A stretch of 38,429 nt of DNA from contig PMTF01000015.1 in the NCBI GenBank assembly GCA_003167415.1, positions 17,575 to 56,003 of the forward strand, read 5' to 3'. Numbering within the stretch: position 1 is the first letter of the stretch; every line of letters begins with the position of its first letter. The notes below the pieces were generated by a model. The model saw only the letters and a list, made by a program, of their open reading frames with translations. It was not told where the DNA came from and did not search any database. This stretch comes from Acidimicrobiaceae bacterium (GTDB lineage Bacteria > Actinomycetota > Acidimicrobiia > Acidimicrobiales > RAAP-2). A program made the position numbers and the translations under genes. Shown piece by piece: positions 1 to 9,174 of this stretch.

Positions 1-1014
1 CGTCAGATCGCTGGTTGACGCCGTGGGCGCGACACCGACGGGTGCGCGAACCGTCGCGGCACCCAGGGCGTCAACCAGGAAAGTGAGTGCCGTCAGGGTG
101 TCCGTGCCCGGCGCTCCGACGTCGATGAGTTCGCATTCGGGCGCGCGGATCTCGCTGGGCACGTTGGGATAGGCGAAGAACGACACCGGATCGCGAGTAC
201 CTATGAGCACCAGGGCCTCGAAGTCCTTGAGTTGCGCAAGGGCGAATTCAGCGACGTAGATGAGTCGTTCCGGACTGGCGACGCCCGCTCCACGCTCCAT
301 GATGGTCGGGAAGGTTTCGACGAATACTTTGGACGACGTGGCGACGGCGAGTCGTTCGGCGAGGTTCAACTGTTCGGCGTCCAGTGCCGTGCCACCGACC
401 AGGATCGCCGTTCGCTTGGTTCGAAGAGTGTCGACCGCTCGAAGGAGCTCGTGCTCGTCGGGCGCGGCGAGGGGACGACGCGACGCGACGGGCCACGTGG
501 TGGGCACCGTCGACAGTTCGTTCCAGGAAACGTCGGCGGGGAGGATCAACGTCGCGATCTGACCGGGCGGTCCGTACGCGGCGGCGAGCGCCTGGACGGT
601 ATCGGACGCGACGGTGTCGCTGTTCAAGGTCGTTCGGTGCCAGCCGTCGAGCGCCGAGGCGAGCGCGCCGATGTCGCTCTGGAGCGGCGCGTCGTAGGTC
701 GCGTGATACGTCGCGTGGTCCCCGACAATATTGAGGATCGGCACGTTCGCTCGGCGGGCGTTGTGGAGATTGGCCCAGCCGTTCGCGAGTCCCGGTCCCA
801 GGTGCAGCAACGTGACGGCCGGCGCGTGAGCGACGCGCGCGTAGCCGTCGGCCGCGCCGGTGGCGACGCCCTCGAAGAGGCACAAGATGCCTCGGACCTC
901 GGGGAAATCGTCCAGGCCGGCGACGAAGTGCATCTCCGACGTGCCGGGATTAGCGAAGCAAGTCGTGACGCCGTTGGCCCTCAGCGTCGCGAGTAACGCG
1001 TGAGCGCCATTCAC
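1..1014 (-). CDS. TPP-dependent enzyme, acetolactate synthase / benzoylformate decarboxylase-like (partial)
   Basis: The frame is open for 338 codons from a GTG at 1014 to the window edge, so the C-terminal part, including the TPP-binding half, is missing. An in-frame TGA lies four codons upstream of the GTG, which fixes the start. The N-terminus shows the usual TPP-enzyme pyrimidine-binding pattern: FANPGTSEMHFV, then CLFEGVATGAADGYARV with the catalytic-type Glu, then LHLGPGLANGWANLHNA. A middle domain with ILVGG and VLIGTRDPVSFFAY follows, as in the IlvB/MdlC/Xsc superfamily. Substrate cannot be assigned; family members decarboxylate 2-oxo acids or make acetolactate. It lies 45 bp downstream of the class II aldolase gene on the same strand, so the two probably form one catabolic operon. 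Confidence 0.85.
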   Translation of the reverse strand, partial: MNGAHALLATLRANGVTTCFANPGTSEMHFVAGLDDFPEVRGILCLFEGVATGAADGYARVAHAPAVTLLHLGPGLANGWANLHNARRANVPILNIVGDHATYHATYDAPLQSDIGALASALDGWHRTTLNSDTVASDTVQALAAAYGPPGQIATLILPADVSWNELSTVPTTWPVASRRPLAAPDEHELLRAVDTLRTKRTAILVGGTALDAEQLNLAERLAVATSSKVFVETFPTIMERGAGVASPERLIYVAEFALAQLKDFEALVLIGTRDPVSFFAYPNVPSEIRAPECELIDVGAPGTDTLTALTFLVDALGAATVRAPVGVAPTASTSDLT

Positions 1015-1059
1015 GGACGTCGTCGTTCAATCGCTACGGCGCGCGAACGCGCCGATGAC

Positions 1060-1857
1060 TTAGTCAAAGAGTTCGGGGTCGGTCTTTACGATGTCGTCCC
1101 ACAGCGGCTGGAACGAGAACCAGCCGGCCAGTGGGTAACCGGTCTGATCGCGGGTGTAGCGCGCATCGACGGCGTTCACGAGAATCGGCTTTCCGGCCGC
1201 TTCGGCCAGCAACTGCGCTTGGCATGTGCGCTCCATCGTGATGAACCACCACGCCGCTTCGTCGACGGACTGTCCGACGGTGAAGAGACCGTGGTTCTGG
1301 TGGATGGCGGCCTTTTTGTCGCCCAGTCCCTTGGCGAGAATGCGGCCGCTCTCCTCGTCGAGCACGATGCGCCCACCACCCTCGGTGACGAGCGCGTGGT
1401 CCTCGAAGAAGATGCAGGCGTCTTGGGTGAGGGGGTCGAGCTCTCGGCCGAGCGACGAAAAGGCCTTGCCGTAGATCGAGTGGGCGTGGGCCGCGGCGAT
1501 GACGTCCGGACGCGCGGCGTGAACGGCCGCGTGGATCACGAAGGCCGCTCGATTGACCGGGCGCTTACCGTCGACCACTTGGCCGTCGTGATTCACCAGG
1601 ATCAGATCCGAGACCCGAATGTGTCGAAAGTTCATGCCGAACGGGTTGACCCAGAAGTGGTCGAGCAGTTCGGGGTCGCGCGCCGTGATATGCCCGGCGA
1701 CGCCCTCGGAGAATCCGAGCTTGCCAAAGATGCGCAGGGCTCCGGCGAGACGCTCCTTGCGATGACGTCGCTCGGCTTCAATCGTGGCGAAGGTGGGCGG
1801 AACGTTGAAGACCAGTTGGGACTGGCTTTCCGTGAATCGATTCACTACGTCAGTCAT
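1060..1857 (-). CDS. class II aldolase/adducin family protein
   Basis: A 265-residue protein of class II aldolase/adducin fold. The metal-binding His pair is visible as AAAHAHSIYG (about residues 121-130), and a third His lies in IHQNHGLFTVG. Family members are zinc-dependent lyases or epimerases of sugar phosphates, or decarboxylase-like enzymes. The long form with an N-terminal extension, as here, is common in uncharacterised actinobacterial degradation clusters. The start is well supported: a strong Shine-Dalgarno sequence (GGAGGTAAC) lies just upstream of the ATG at 1857. It precedes a TPP-dependent decarboxylase-like gene in the same direction, which suggests a short pathway acting on an oxo- or hydroxy-acid. 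The exact substrate is unknown. Confidence 0.9.
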   Translation of the reverse strand: MTDVVNRFTESQSQLVFNVPPTFATIEAERRHRKERLAGALRIFGKLGFSEGVAGHITARDPELLDHFWVNPFGMNFRHIRVSDLILVNHDGQVVDGKRPVNRAAFVIHAAVHAARPDVIAAAHAHSIYGKAFSSLGRELDPLTQDACIFFEDHALVTEGGGRIVLDEESGRILAKGLGDKKAAIHQNHGLFTVGQSVDEAAWWFITMERTCQAQLLAEAAGKPILVNAVDARYTRDQTGYPLAGWFSFQPLWDDIVKTDPELFD

Positions 1858-1901
1858 GCGTTACCTCCGATTAGTCCCTAGCGAACTATACCGCCGACCT
1901 T

Positions 1902-3515
1902 TTATCGCAAGGTCCTGGGCTGGTCCGCGGACGCGAGCGCGTCGGATGATTCCAACTCGGCGCGAATCGCGGCCAAGCGGGCCCGTCGCGCGTCACCGGT
2001 GAGTGGCGCGTTGCGTTTTTCTATCGCGGCGATGGCCTGTTCAATCGGTGCGAGGAACCTCGACGGCGCACGATCGGGATAGCGAGGATCGTTACGGCCG
2101 CGACTCCACGTGATGAGTACCGAGTCCTCGGCGCGGCTGAGGGCCACGTAGGCGAGGCGTTGCTCCTCGGCCAGTTCGAGCGCGGTGGTGGCGTTGTAGT
2201 TGGGCAGTTGCCCCTCGGCCCAGCCGATCGCTGCCACGTGTTTGAACTCCAAGCCCTTGGCCCGGTGGATCGTCGAAAGGGCGACGGCGTCATTTGGTTC
2301 GTCATCGGGCCGTCGCGCCGACGTTTCGGCCGAAGTGAAGAGGTCGGACGCCGGTGAGTGCTCCGGCCCGCGACGCTCGTTGGGGATGCCGGCGGCCTCG
2401 AGGTAACCGGACACGACTTCGAGTTGCGCGTTGGTGCGAGCGAGGACGGCCATCGATCGCCACGTCGTACCAGGCTGGTGGTTGGCGGCCAGCCACGTGG
2501 CCACGTGCTCGGCCTCTTCGGCGTCGGTGTCGTAGGCGCGGACCATCGGCACGTCGCCGTCGTCTTTGGCGGGCACGATGCCAGCCGCACCGTCCTCGAG
2601 CAGCGTGCTCGCCACCTCGATGATGTGCGCCGTCGAACGATGGTTGCGCGTGAGGTCGAGTACCACGGTGTCCGGCCACGTGCGAATGATCTCTTGGAGG
2701 AACTGGGGGTTGGCGCCATTGAAGCCGTAGATGGACTGATTGGGGTCGCCGACGCAAAAGAGATCGGGATCGTCACCGGCCATCTGGCGCAGCAGGCTGA
2801 ACTGCAGCGGGTTCATGTCCTGGGCCTCGTCGACGTAGAGGGACTTCGTGTGGTGTCGAAAGGACGCCAACACGTTGGGCTCGTCCGTTAACAGTGCGAT
2901 CGCCTCCGACAGTAAGAGGTCGAAGTCGAGTACTCCTCGTGCGCGACAGAGTCCGACGTAGCGATCGAGGACTTCGGCAAACTGCGACGGCGGTAACGGG
3001 GCGTCGCGGCGGAGTTTGCGAACGCTCTTCACGTAGAGCGCGCCGTTGAAGCCCTGAGAGAGCGCCCAGCCGATCTCTTGTTCGACGCGCGGCAGTTGCC
3101 ACTCCTCGAGCTTTAAGTCACCGCTGTCGCGTAACTGAACAGCCAGCGCCGCGACCAAACGTCGTCGGCTCGGTTCCAAGGTGAGCGCCTTGAGGTGTTG
3201 ATCCTCGCGGTACTGCGTCACGATGGTGAGCGCCATCTTGTGGAACGTGCCGGCGCGCACGTCGCGAATCCCCGCGCGAAACAGACGTTTGCGAAGTTCG
3301 TCGCCGGCCTTTCGCGTGAAGGTCATGGCGAGCACTTGGTCGGCGCTGACCTCTTCGTCCGCGATCCGACGTTGAATTCGAAGTCCGAGGACGTGCGTCT
3401 TACCCGAACCGGCGGTCGCGCGCACCAGCAGTCGGCGCGACGGCGACATAACGGCCTCGCGCTGTTCGGGCGTGAGTCCGACGAGCAATTCGCGCGTGAA
3501 CGTCGTCTCTTCCAT
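1902..3515 (-). CDS. UvrD/Rep-family superfamily I DNA helicase
   Basis: A 537-residue SF1A helicase. Visible motifs: Walker A ATAGSGKT (residues 33-40), motif Ia AMTFTRKAGDELRKRL, Walker B VDEAQDMNP, motif III VGDPNQSIYGFNGA, motif IV LTRNHRS, motif V STIHRAKGLEFKHV and motif VI QRLAYVALSRAEDSV. It is shorter than full-length UvrD/PcrA (about 700 aa), mainly through reduced 1B/2B inserts and no long C-terminus, so it belongs to the small actinobacterial UvrD-like group. The presumed role is ATP-driven 3'-5' unwinding in repair. The reading frame extends to a TTG at 3536, but the ATG at 3515 fits the family N-terminus better. The gene is convergent with nothing and sits between the aldolase gene and a TnpB element. 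Confidence 0.9.
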   Translation of the reverse strand: MEETTFTRELLVGLTPEQREAVMSPSRRLLVRATAGSGKTHVLGLRIQRRIADEEVSADQVLAMTFTRKAGDELRKRLFRAGIRDVRAGTFHKMALTIVTQYREDQHLKALTLEPSRRRLVAALAVQLRDSGDLKLEEWQLPRVEQEIGWALSQGFNGALYVKSVRKLRRDAPLPPSQFAEVLDRYVGLCRARGVLDFDLLLSEAIALLTDEPNVLASFRHHTKSLYVDEAQDMNPLQFSLLRQMAGDDPDLFCVGDPNQSIYGFNGANPQFLQEIIRTWPDTVVLDLTRNHRSTAHIIEVASTLLEDGAAGIVPAKDDGDVPMVRAYDTDAEEAEHVATWLAANHQPGTTWRSMAVLARTNAQLEVVSGYLEAAGIPNERRGPEHSPASDLFTSAETSARRPDDEPNDAVALSTIHRAKGLEFKHVAAIGWAEGQLPNYNATTALELAEEQRLAYVALSRAEDSVLITWSRGRNDPRYPDRAPSRFLAPIEQAIAAIEKRNAPLTGDARRARLAAIRAELESSDALASADQPRTLR

Positions 3516-3570
3516 GATCACACTGACGCTACACAAGACCAGTCAGCGTGCAATCCCCTGACCGACCTCG

Positions 3571-3585
3571 GGTGGCGTTACCACC
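3571..3585. repeat. small hairpin beyond the tnpB 3' end
   Basis: A perfect inverted repeat, GGTGG-CGTTA-CCACC, lies about 36 bp beyond the tnpB stop. IS200/IS605-family elements carry short imperfect hairpins at their ends, and the region just past tnpB is also where omega (guide) RNA scaffolds lie. It could be part of the right end of the element or simply a weak terminator. No left-end partner was identified. Confidence 0.35.
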
Positions 3586-3620
3586 ACCCCTTCCACGACC
3601 TACGACAAGCAAGACAACTC

Positions 3621-5021
3621 TCATACTGGCTGCGTGGTTCTGCTCTGATAACGGTCCCCGCCATCGCACCTGAGTGCATCGGTCTCACGGTCCCTCGAGT
3701 CAGCGTTTAACGTCTCAGGTTGGTGCCCCGCGACGGTTGATTCTTCGTTCGCGAGAAGTCGAATGCCCTCATCACGGATGTTGCGCGCGGCGTTCACGTC
3801 CCGGTCGAGACTCATACCGCATTTACCGCATTCGAAGACGCGATCACTGAGGGCGAGCTTGGCTTTCGTCTCGCCACACTGGGAGCACTTCTTCGATGAG
3901 GGGTAGAAGCGGTTCACCACTATGACGCGGTGTCCCCGGTCTTCAGTTTTATAAGTCAGCTGGCGCCGTAGTTCGCTCCATCCGGCGTCGAGGATCGAAC
4001 GCCTTAACTCATTGGTCGTGTTCTTCTTCGACTTCTTCACCATGCCCGCCACGCGAAGGTCCTCTATCACGACGGTCTCGAAACCTCCGGCCAATGTCGT
4101 GGTGAGCCGGTGCAAGTGGAGGTCTCTCGTACGCGTGATCCGCCCGTAAAGGCGCTGGCGCCGCTTCAGGACCTTCGCGCGGTTCTTCGAGCCCTTCACA
4201 CAACGTGAGTGTTGGCGATTGAGTTTGGCGAGGCGAACGAGCTGGGCGTCAAGGTGTCGTGGGTTCTCAACGTAGCCACTTACATCACTAAGCCCAATCA
4301 CTGGTGACGTCAGGGTGGCGAGGTGCTTTACTCCGAGATCGATTCCCACCAGTGGCTTGAGGTGGTGAATCATGGATGGAGCGGGAGCAACGAACTGACG
4401 CACCGAAAACGAGGCCTGCCAACGACCACCCACGAACGAGACCGTCACCGCCTGGATCGTCCACTCGCCACACGTGACCTTCTTCTTGAAGCGACTTACT
4501 GACTCAGTTGAGTGGATCCATTGCAGTTGGACACGACGTCTGGCGATGCGTGGATCAGTGGCACGAAGTGGAAGAATAAGTCGCACGTGTCGCGAGTCTT
4601 CTGCGAACCATCCGCCCTGCGTGCCCGTCTCGGTGAAGGTCACCGAGAGTTTCGAATATCGGTTCTTGAACTTTGGGAATCCAAAGGGTTCTCCCTTGCG
4701 CACACCCTTCTTCGACTCGTGGTAATTCTTAAGCGCTACTGCGGCGTTGGTCACTCCACTTCGAAAGGCGTGCTTCGTGACGTCGCGGTGCCACGGGGCG
4801 ACATCGTCCTTCACCGAGTTCCAAAGTGGGGTCAACGACCACGGCGACCAGGACAGGGACTTCGTGAGGTTGGCTTCGTCTATGCCTGCCCGGCGTTCGT
4901 CGCGCCGCGTGTCTATGTTCTCTTTTGCGCGAGCGACGGCCCAGTTGTAGGCGAAGCGCGACGCCCCGCAGTAGCTGCGCAGCAGCTCGGCCTGGGCTGG
5001 TGTGGGGTCCAGCGGCACCAT
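3621..5021 (-). CDS. tnpB: RNA-guided endonuclease TnpB family protein (IS200/IS605 OrfB)
   Basis: A 466-residue TnpB. It begins with the typical LDPTPAQAELLRSYCGASRFAYNWA helical region. The RuvC-like catalytic acidic residues are visible: D228 in GIDLGVKHLATL, E320 in VVIEDLRVAGM, and D408 in LDRDVNAARNI. Between the last two lies a four-Cys zinc ribbon (CSQCGETKAK ... FECGKCG; Cys379/382/398/401). TnpB proteins are transposon-encoded, omegaRNA-guided nucleases. No TnpA (Y1 transposase) gene is present beside it, so this is a TnpA-less, IS1341-type element. All catalytic residues are present and the frame is intact, so it may be functional. Codons upstream of the ATG (LYRTRAV) also look TnpB-like, but contain no alternative start. 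Confidence 0.92.
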   Translation of the reverse strand: MVPLDPTPAQAELLRSYCGASRFAYNWAVARAKENIDTRRDERRAGIDEANLTKSLSWSPWSLTPLWNSVKDDVAPWHRDVTKHAFRSGVTNAAVALKNYHESKKGVRKGEPFGFPKFKNRYSKLSVTFTETGTQGGWFAEDSRHVRLILPLRATDPRIARRRVQLQWIHSTESVSRFKKKVTCGEWTIQAVTVSFVGGRWQASFSVRQFVAPAPSMIHHLKPLVGIDLGVKHLATLTSPVIGLSDVSGYVENPRHLDAQLVRLAKLNRQHSRCVKGSKNRAKVLKRRQRLYGRITRTRDLHLHRLTTTLAGGFETVVIEDLRVAGMVKKSKKNTTNELRRSILDAGWSELRRQLTYKTEDRGHRVIVVNRFYPSSKKCSQCGETKAKLALSDRVFECGKCGMSLDRDVNAARNIRDEGIRLLANEESTVAGHQPETLNADSRDRETDALRCDGGDRYQSRTTQPV

Positions 5022-5140
5022 TACGGCTCGGGTTCGGTAGAGCTGGTCTATGTGATCGAAGGTACTTACGTGGTGTGACGCGTCGGTGTTTGGGATGAAG
5101 ACACATTCGCTAACGGGAAGGCGTGACGTGATCGAAGGCC

Positions 5141-5914
5141 GTGCACCATGTCAGTAACCTGAAGTACGTGCTGCGTGCCTACGGCGACGGAACCCTTTTC
5201 GGTGAGCCTTACGGCGAAGGTCCGGTGCGGGTCATCTGGCTCCACGGGTGGGCGCGTCGCGGTCAGGACTTCGCCGCGGCCGCGAACGAACTGGCCCGTC
5301 GGGGCGTCGCCTCGGTGGCCCTGGATCTCCCGGGATTCGGCGCGTCCCCGGCACCTTCGTCGGCCGGTGGGGCGCGTCGCTACGCCGAACTGGTCATGCC
5401 GGTCTTAAGAGAAATTGGCGACGGACCATTCGTGCTGGTCGGACACTCCTTCGGCGGGACCGTGGCCTGCGTACTGGCGGCCGATCATCCCGAGTTCGTG
5501 CGATCGTTGGTGTTGACCGGTGCCCCGCTCCTTCGGAGTCCGTCGTCTTCGTCGTCGCCCAAGATCTATCGCGTCCTTCGTTGGCTGCACGCGCGCGGGG
5601 TCGTGCGTGACGCTCGAATGGAAACGGCGCGTCAAAAATACGGTTCGAGTGACTATCGCAAAGCGACCGGCGTCATGCGCGACGTGCTCGTAATCAGTGT
5701 CAACGAGAGCTACGAAGATGAACTCGCTCGCCTCGACGTTCCCGTGACGCTGCTCTGGGGCGAAGCGGACCGCGAGGTTCCCTTGGACGTCGCCACGCGG
5801 GCCAGTGCACTCCTCGCCACCACGCACACGCTGCAGTCGCTTCAGGGGATTGGGCATCTCTTACCGAGTGAGGCGCCCGATGAGTTGGCCAATGTCGTGG
5901 GAGCGCTCATCTAG
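5141..5914 (+). CDS. alpha/beta-fold hydrolase
   Basis: A 257-residue alpha/beta hydrolase. It has the oxyanion HG motif (WLHGWARRGQD), nucleophile elbow GHSFGG, acidic residue in LLWGEADREVP and catalytic His in GIGHLLP. No signal peptide is present, so it is probably cytosolic. The substrate cannot be inferred from sequence. The stop codon overlaps the GTG of the following MurF-like gene by one base (position 5914), and ddl follows, so it is translationally coupled to peptidoglycan-precursor genes and may act on a cell-wall-related ester or amide. The GTG at 5141 is the first usable start. A GTG at 5168 is an alternative; neither has a well-spaced ribosome binding site. Confidence 0.88.
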   Translation: MHHVSNLKYVLRAYGDGTLFGEPYGEGPVRVIWLHGWARRGQDFAAAANELARRGVASVALDLPGFGASPAPSSAGGARRYAELVMPVLREIGDGPFVLVGHSFGGTVACVLAADHPEFVRSLVLTGAPLLRSPSSSSSPKIYRVLRWLHARGVVRDARMETARQKYGSSDYRKATGVMRDVLVISVNESYEDELARLDVPVTLLWGEADREVPLDVATRASALLATTHTLQSLQGIGHLLPSEAPDELANVVGALI

Positions 5915-7578
5915 TGCGCGTCGCTCTCGATATTCTCTTCGCCGTCGGACTGAGCGCCGCCTACGGCGCACAGATGCTTCGTTGGCTACGCGTCTTGCAG
6001 CGCGAGCACTACGAGGCGGCCGCCTTGGCCCGCTTCGTCGGTCGCTGGTCCTCGCCGCAGGTGACGTTGATGCCGAAAATGAAAGTACGCCTCGAGCAGT
6101 CCGATGGCGCCGTGCGCAGCGCGCCGCGAGACGATTTTCAAGGCGCCCCCCGTTTCGAGCAGGACCGACTTCGGCCCCGGCCGGAACGGGGAGCGCGCCG
6201 ACCGATCACCGTGTCGCACGTGCTGATCTTCGCCTTCGTCGCGGCGCTCTTGTTCAAGAACGAAGCGGTGATCGTCGCCGTCGCCGTCGTCTACGGACTG
6301 ATCACTCCGTGGGGACTTTCCATCAAAGGTCGCACCGGCCCCTTGGTGTGGACGCGCCGAGTCACGACGACCGCGATTGTCGCCACCGTGATTGCGCTCG
6401 CTATTGCTCTCATCGGACTGGTCGTGCCGAGACCGTGGTACCCGGCCGCGGTCGTGGTGTGGGCCGTTCCGGTGATTCTCGATTTCACGACCCGGGTCTT
6501 GAAACCCTACGAAGAGCACCGGTCCAAGAGGTTCGTCGATCTGGCGGTGGCGCGACTCAATCAGGTTCACCCTCGCGTCGTCGCCATCACCGGTTCCTAC
6601 GGCAAGACCTCGACGAAGAACCATCTCGCTCAACTCATGGGCGACGAGGGGATCGTCGTGACGCCGCGCAGCTTCAACAATCGCGCCGGTCTCTCGCGGG
6701 CCATCAATGAGAACCTCGCCGACGGCACCCGCGTGTTCGTCGCCGAGATGGGGACCTACGGCCCGGGCGAGATACGTTCGCTCTGCACGTGGTGCGTGCC
6801 CGAGATCGCCGTGGTAACGGCCATCGGGCCGGTCCACCTGGAACGCATGAAACGGCTCGAGGTCATCGAGTCCGCGAAGTACGAGATCACCGAGCGCGCG
6901 AGTGTGGTGATCGTCAACATCGATGACCTGGTGCTGTCGCGATGGCCCCAAAGGCTCGTCGAATCCGGCAAGCGCGTTCGCACGGCGGGCTCGACGAGCG
7001 AATCGGCGTCGGTGCGCGTCGCGGTTGACGGAGCGAACTGGACCGTGAGCGTCGACGGCACCGCCGTCGGCACGGGACCTACCATCGTCGGGGTGCAGCC
7101 GACCAACCTGGCTTGCGCCGTGGCGGCCGCCCTCGAACTCGGCGTCGGAACCAGTGAACTGCTCGATCGTCTGCGGCGCGTGAGCGCCGTGGAGAATCGC
7201 TCCAACGTCGTGACCGCCGCCTCGGGCGTCGAAGTGATTGACGACACTTTCAACGCCAATCCCGCCAGCGCGGTCTCCGCCCTCAAGCTCCTTAAGAGCA
7301 TGACGCTGTCCGGTCGACGCGTGGTCGTCACGCCGGGACTGGTGGAACTCGGTCGCGAACAGTACGGCGAGAATCTCGCCCTGGCGAGAAAGGTCGCGTT
7401 CTACGGGGCCGAACTCGTGATCGTCAACCGCACCAACGCCGTGCCCCTCACGCTCGGGTTCGACGGACCGGTGCGTCGATTCAACACCCGCGATCAGGCC
7501 GTCACGTGGGTCCGCTCGGCGCTGGTGCCGGGCGATGGCGTGTTGTATCTCAACGACCTGCCCGACCACTACCCTTGA
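5914..7578 (+). CDS. MurF-like UDP-MurNAc-tripeptide:D-Ala-D-Ala ligase with N-terminal membrane domain
   Basis: A 554-residue protein. The first ~195 residues form a membrane domain: a possible helix at 1-20, then helices near 98-130 and 150-190 with a basic loop. A complete Mur-ligase region follows: P-loop AITGSYGKTSTKN (about 225-236), FVAEMGTYGPGEIR, the ESAKYEITE segment carrying the usual carbamylated Lys, and the MurF hallmark DDTFNANPAS. MurF ligates D-Ala-D-Ala to UDP-MurNAc-tripeptide. The membrane extension is not found in E. coli MurF but is known in actinobacterial MurF-like proteins. The context supports the call: ddl, which makes the D-Ala-D-Ala substrate, lies 30 bp downstream, and the hydrolase gene overlaps upstream. 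Specificity for tripeptide is inferred from this context. Confidence 0.88.
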   Translation: MRVALDILFAVGLSAAYGAQMLRWLRVLQREHYEAAALARFVGRWSSPQVTLMPKMKVRLEQSDGAVRSAPRDDFQGAPRFEQDRLRPRPERGARRPITVSHVLIFAFVAALLFKNEAVIVAVAVVYGLITPWGLSIKGRTGPLVWTRRVTTTAIVATVIALAIALIGLVVPRPWYPAAVVVWAVPVILDFTTRVLKPYEEHRSKRFVDLAVARLNQVHPRVVAITGSYGKTSTKNHLAQLMGDEGIVVTPRSFNNRAGLSRAINENLADGTRVFVAEMGTYGPGEIRSLCTWCVPEIAVVTAIGPVHLERMKRLEVIESAKYEITERASVVIVNIDDLVLSRWPQRLVESGKRVRTAGSTSESASVRVAVDGANWTVSVDGTAVGTGPTIVGVQPTNLACAVAAALELGVGTSELLDRLRRVSAVENRSNVVTAASGVEVIDDTFNANPASAVSALKLLKSMTLSGRRVVVTPGLVELGREQYGENLALARKVAFYGAELVIVNRTNAVPLTLGFDGPVRRFNTRDQAVTWVRSALVPGDGVLYLNDLPDHYP

Positions 7579-7608
7579 GGCTCACATGACGAGGCTGCGA
7601 GGAATCCG

Positions 7609-8712
7609 ATGACGGTCGGCGTGCTGTTCGGCGGACCGACGCCGGAACACGACATATCGATCCTGACCGGGCTGTTGGCCCTGCACGAACTCGAGCGGTC
7701 GAGCAGCGACGTCGTCGGGATCTACTGGACCAAGACGGGCGCGTTCTACCGCGTGCCGAGCGGCGTCGAGGCCGAAACGTTCCTGGACGGTGTGCCCAAG
7801 GGATCGAGTGAACTCAGCCTGCGCCTCGGCGATCACGGTGGCTTCTTCGAGAGCGCTCGCATGGGCAAGGATCGCTCGATCGACTTCGAAGCCGTCGTGC
7901 TCGCCACCCACGGCGGGCCCGGTGAGGATGGTTCGTTGCAGGCCGCGCTCGATCTCGCCGGCGTGAATTACACCGGACCGAGCGTGGCCGGCGCGGCGCT
8001 CGGGATGGACAAATGGTCCTTCGGCGCCGTGATGGCCGCGAACGGCCTGCCGACCTTGCCACGGGTGTTGCTCGACTCTTCCACGACCTCACTACCGTTC
8101 GACGGTCCGTACATTTTGAAGCCGCGATTCGGTGGCTCCTCGATCGGCATCGACGTGGTGGCCGACGTGGCGACGGCCACGGCGCGACTGACCTCGAATC
8201 CGCACTTCGCCCTGGGCTGCGTCGTGGAGCCATACCGCGGCGACCTCTCGGACATTCAGATCGCCGTGCGCACCTATCCGTCGCTCGCCCTCTCGGCGAT
8301 TGAACGGCCCCTACGACGCACGGACGAAACCGAGATCCTGAACTACCGCGATAAGTACGTGGGCGGCGAAGGAATGGTTTCGGCGCCGCGCGAACTGCCG
8401 GCCGTGATGACCGGGGGTCAAGCCGACGCCGTCCGGCTCTACACGACGAGCATCGCCGAGGTGGCGTCCGTTCGCGGCGTGGCGCGCGTTGACTTCCTCG
8501 CCAGTGACGACGAACTGTTCGTCAACGAGATCAATACGATTCCCGGTTCACTCTCCAAACATCTCTTCGTGGACCCACCAATCGCGTTCGCCCAGCTACT
8601 CAGTGACCTCATTGCGGAAGCCGTTCAACGACCGGCTCATCGTTACAGCGCGGCCGGAGCCGACGGACAGGTGTTGCGCGGGGCCACGTCCATCGCGGCC
8701 AAACTCGCGTAG
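7609..8712 (+). CDS. ddl: D-alanine--D-alanine ligase
   Basis: A 367-residue ATP-grasp enzyme that joins two D-Ala molecules with ATP to form the peptidoglycan dipeptide. Motifs seen: N-terminal LFGGPTPEHDISI, the HGGPGEDGSLQA loop, LDLAGVNYTGPSV, the ATP-grasp segment YILKPRFGGSSIG, and the C-terminal metal-binding VNEINTIPGSLSKHLF. Length and motif order match the family. It lies 30 bp after the MurF-like gene, so the product of one enzyme feeds the next. Its last ~50 codons and about 20 bp after the stop are repeated in degraded form at 9175-9393, beyond a VOC gene, showing a past local duplication. Confidence 0.95.
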   Translation: MTVGVLFGGPTPEHDISILTGLLALHELERSSSDVVGIYWTKTGAFYRVPSGVEAETFLDGVPKGSSELSLRLGDHGGFFESARMGKDRSIDFEAVVLATHGGPGEDGSLQAALDLAGVNYTGPSVAGAALGMDKWSFGAVMAANGLPTLPRVLLDSSTTSLPFDGPYILKPRFGGSSIGIDVVADVATATARLTSNPHFALGCVVEPYRGDLSDIQIAVRTYPSLALSAIERPLRRTDETEILNYRDKYVGGEGMVSAPRELPAVMTGGQADAVRLYTTSIAEVASVRGVARVDFLASDDELFVNEINTIPGSLSKHLFVDPPIAFAQLLSDLIAEAVQRPAHRYSAAGADGQVLRGATSIAAKLA

Positions 8713-8733
8713 TCACGGGACTCGGGCGCTGGC

Positions 8734-9087
8734 TTAGTCCCAGGGCGGGGCGAGCTGCACGTAGTTGCCGTCGGGATCTTCCACCGTCGCCAGCAAGAAA
8801 TCTTGATCCGCCTCAGGTTTGTACGGCTCGGCAATTACCTTCGCACCGAGACCCACCAATGTCGCGAACGCTTCGTTCACGTCGGCCACTTCAATCGAGA
8901 GCATGATCCGCTGCGGCGCGGCGCTCTTGCCGTGCACTTCACTGTGCGCGCCGAGCATTAGAGTCGCCTCCTTACCCCAGCCGTACCACGAACCATCATG
9001 AAAACCGGGTTCGCCGAGCACGCTCGTGTAAAAAGCGCCAAGGGCGTGCGGGTCCTCTGAACCAATCATTACGCCACTGAATTTCAT
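8734..9087 (-). CDS. VOC (glyoxalase/bleomycin-resistance) family protein
   Basis: A 117-residue single VOC domain with two beta-alpha-beta-beta-beta halves. It opens with MKFSGVMIGSEDP and ALGAFYTSVLGEP, has the central IMLSIEVADVNEAFATLVGLGAKV, and ends ATVEDPDGNYVQL with the usual metal-ligand-type residues. VOC proteins range from lyases and dioxygenases to resistance-binding proteins, and no substrate can be assigned. The ATG at 9087 is preferred over the in-frame ATG at 9105, because AGGAGAA lies just upstream of it. The gene is inserted between the intact ddl and a decayed copy of its 3' end. Confidence 0.85.
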   Translation of the reverse strand: MKFSGVMIGSEDPHALGAFYTSVLGEPGFHDGSWYGWGKEATLMLGAHSEVHGKSAAPQRIMLSIEVADVNEAFATLVGLGAKVIAEPYKPEADQDFLLATVEDPDGNYVQLAPPWD

Positions 9088-9174
9088 GTTTTCTCCTGGC
9101 TTCAACCGAAAGAGTTGCCGAGCGTCGAGGTCAATCTCCTAGAAGGTAGCGCACGATCGTGCCGGTCGTGCCAA

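Noticed and set aside
232-996. Long plus-strand open frame opposite the TPP-enzyme gene
   Set aside because: Arginine/glycine-rich shadow; the minus strand encodes a clear protein family here.
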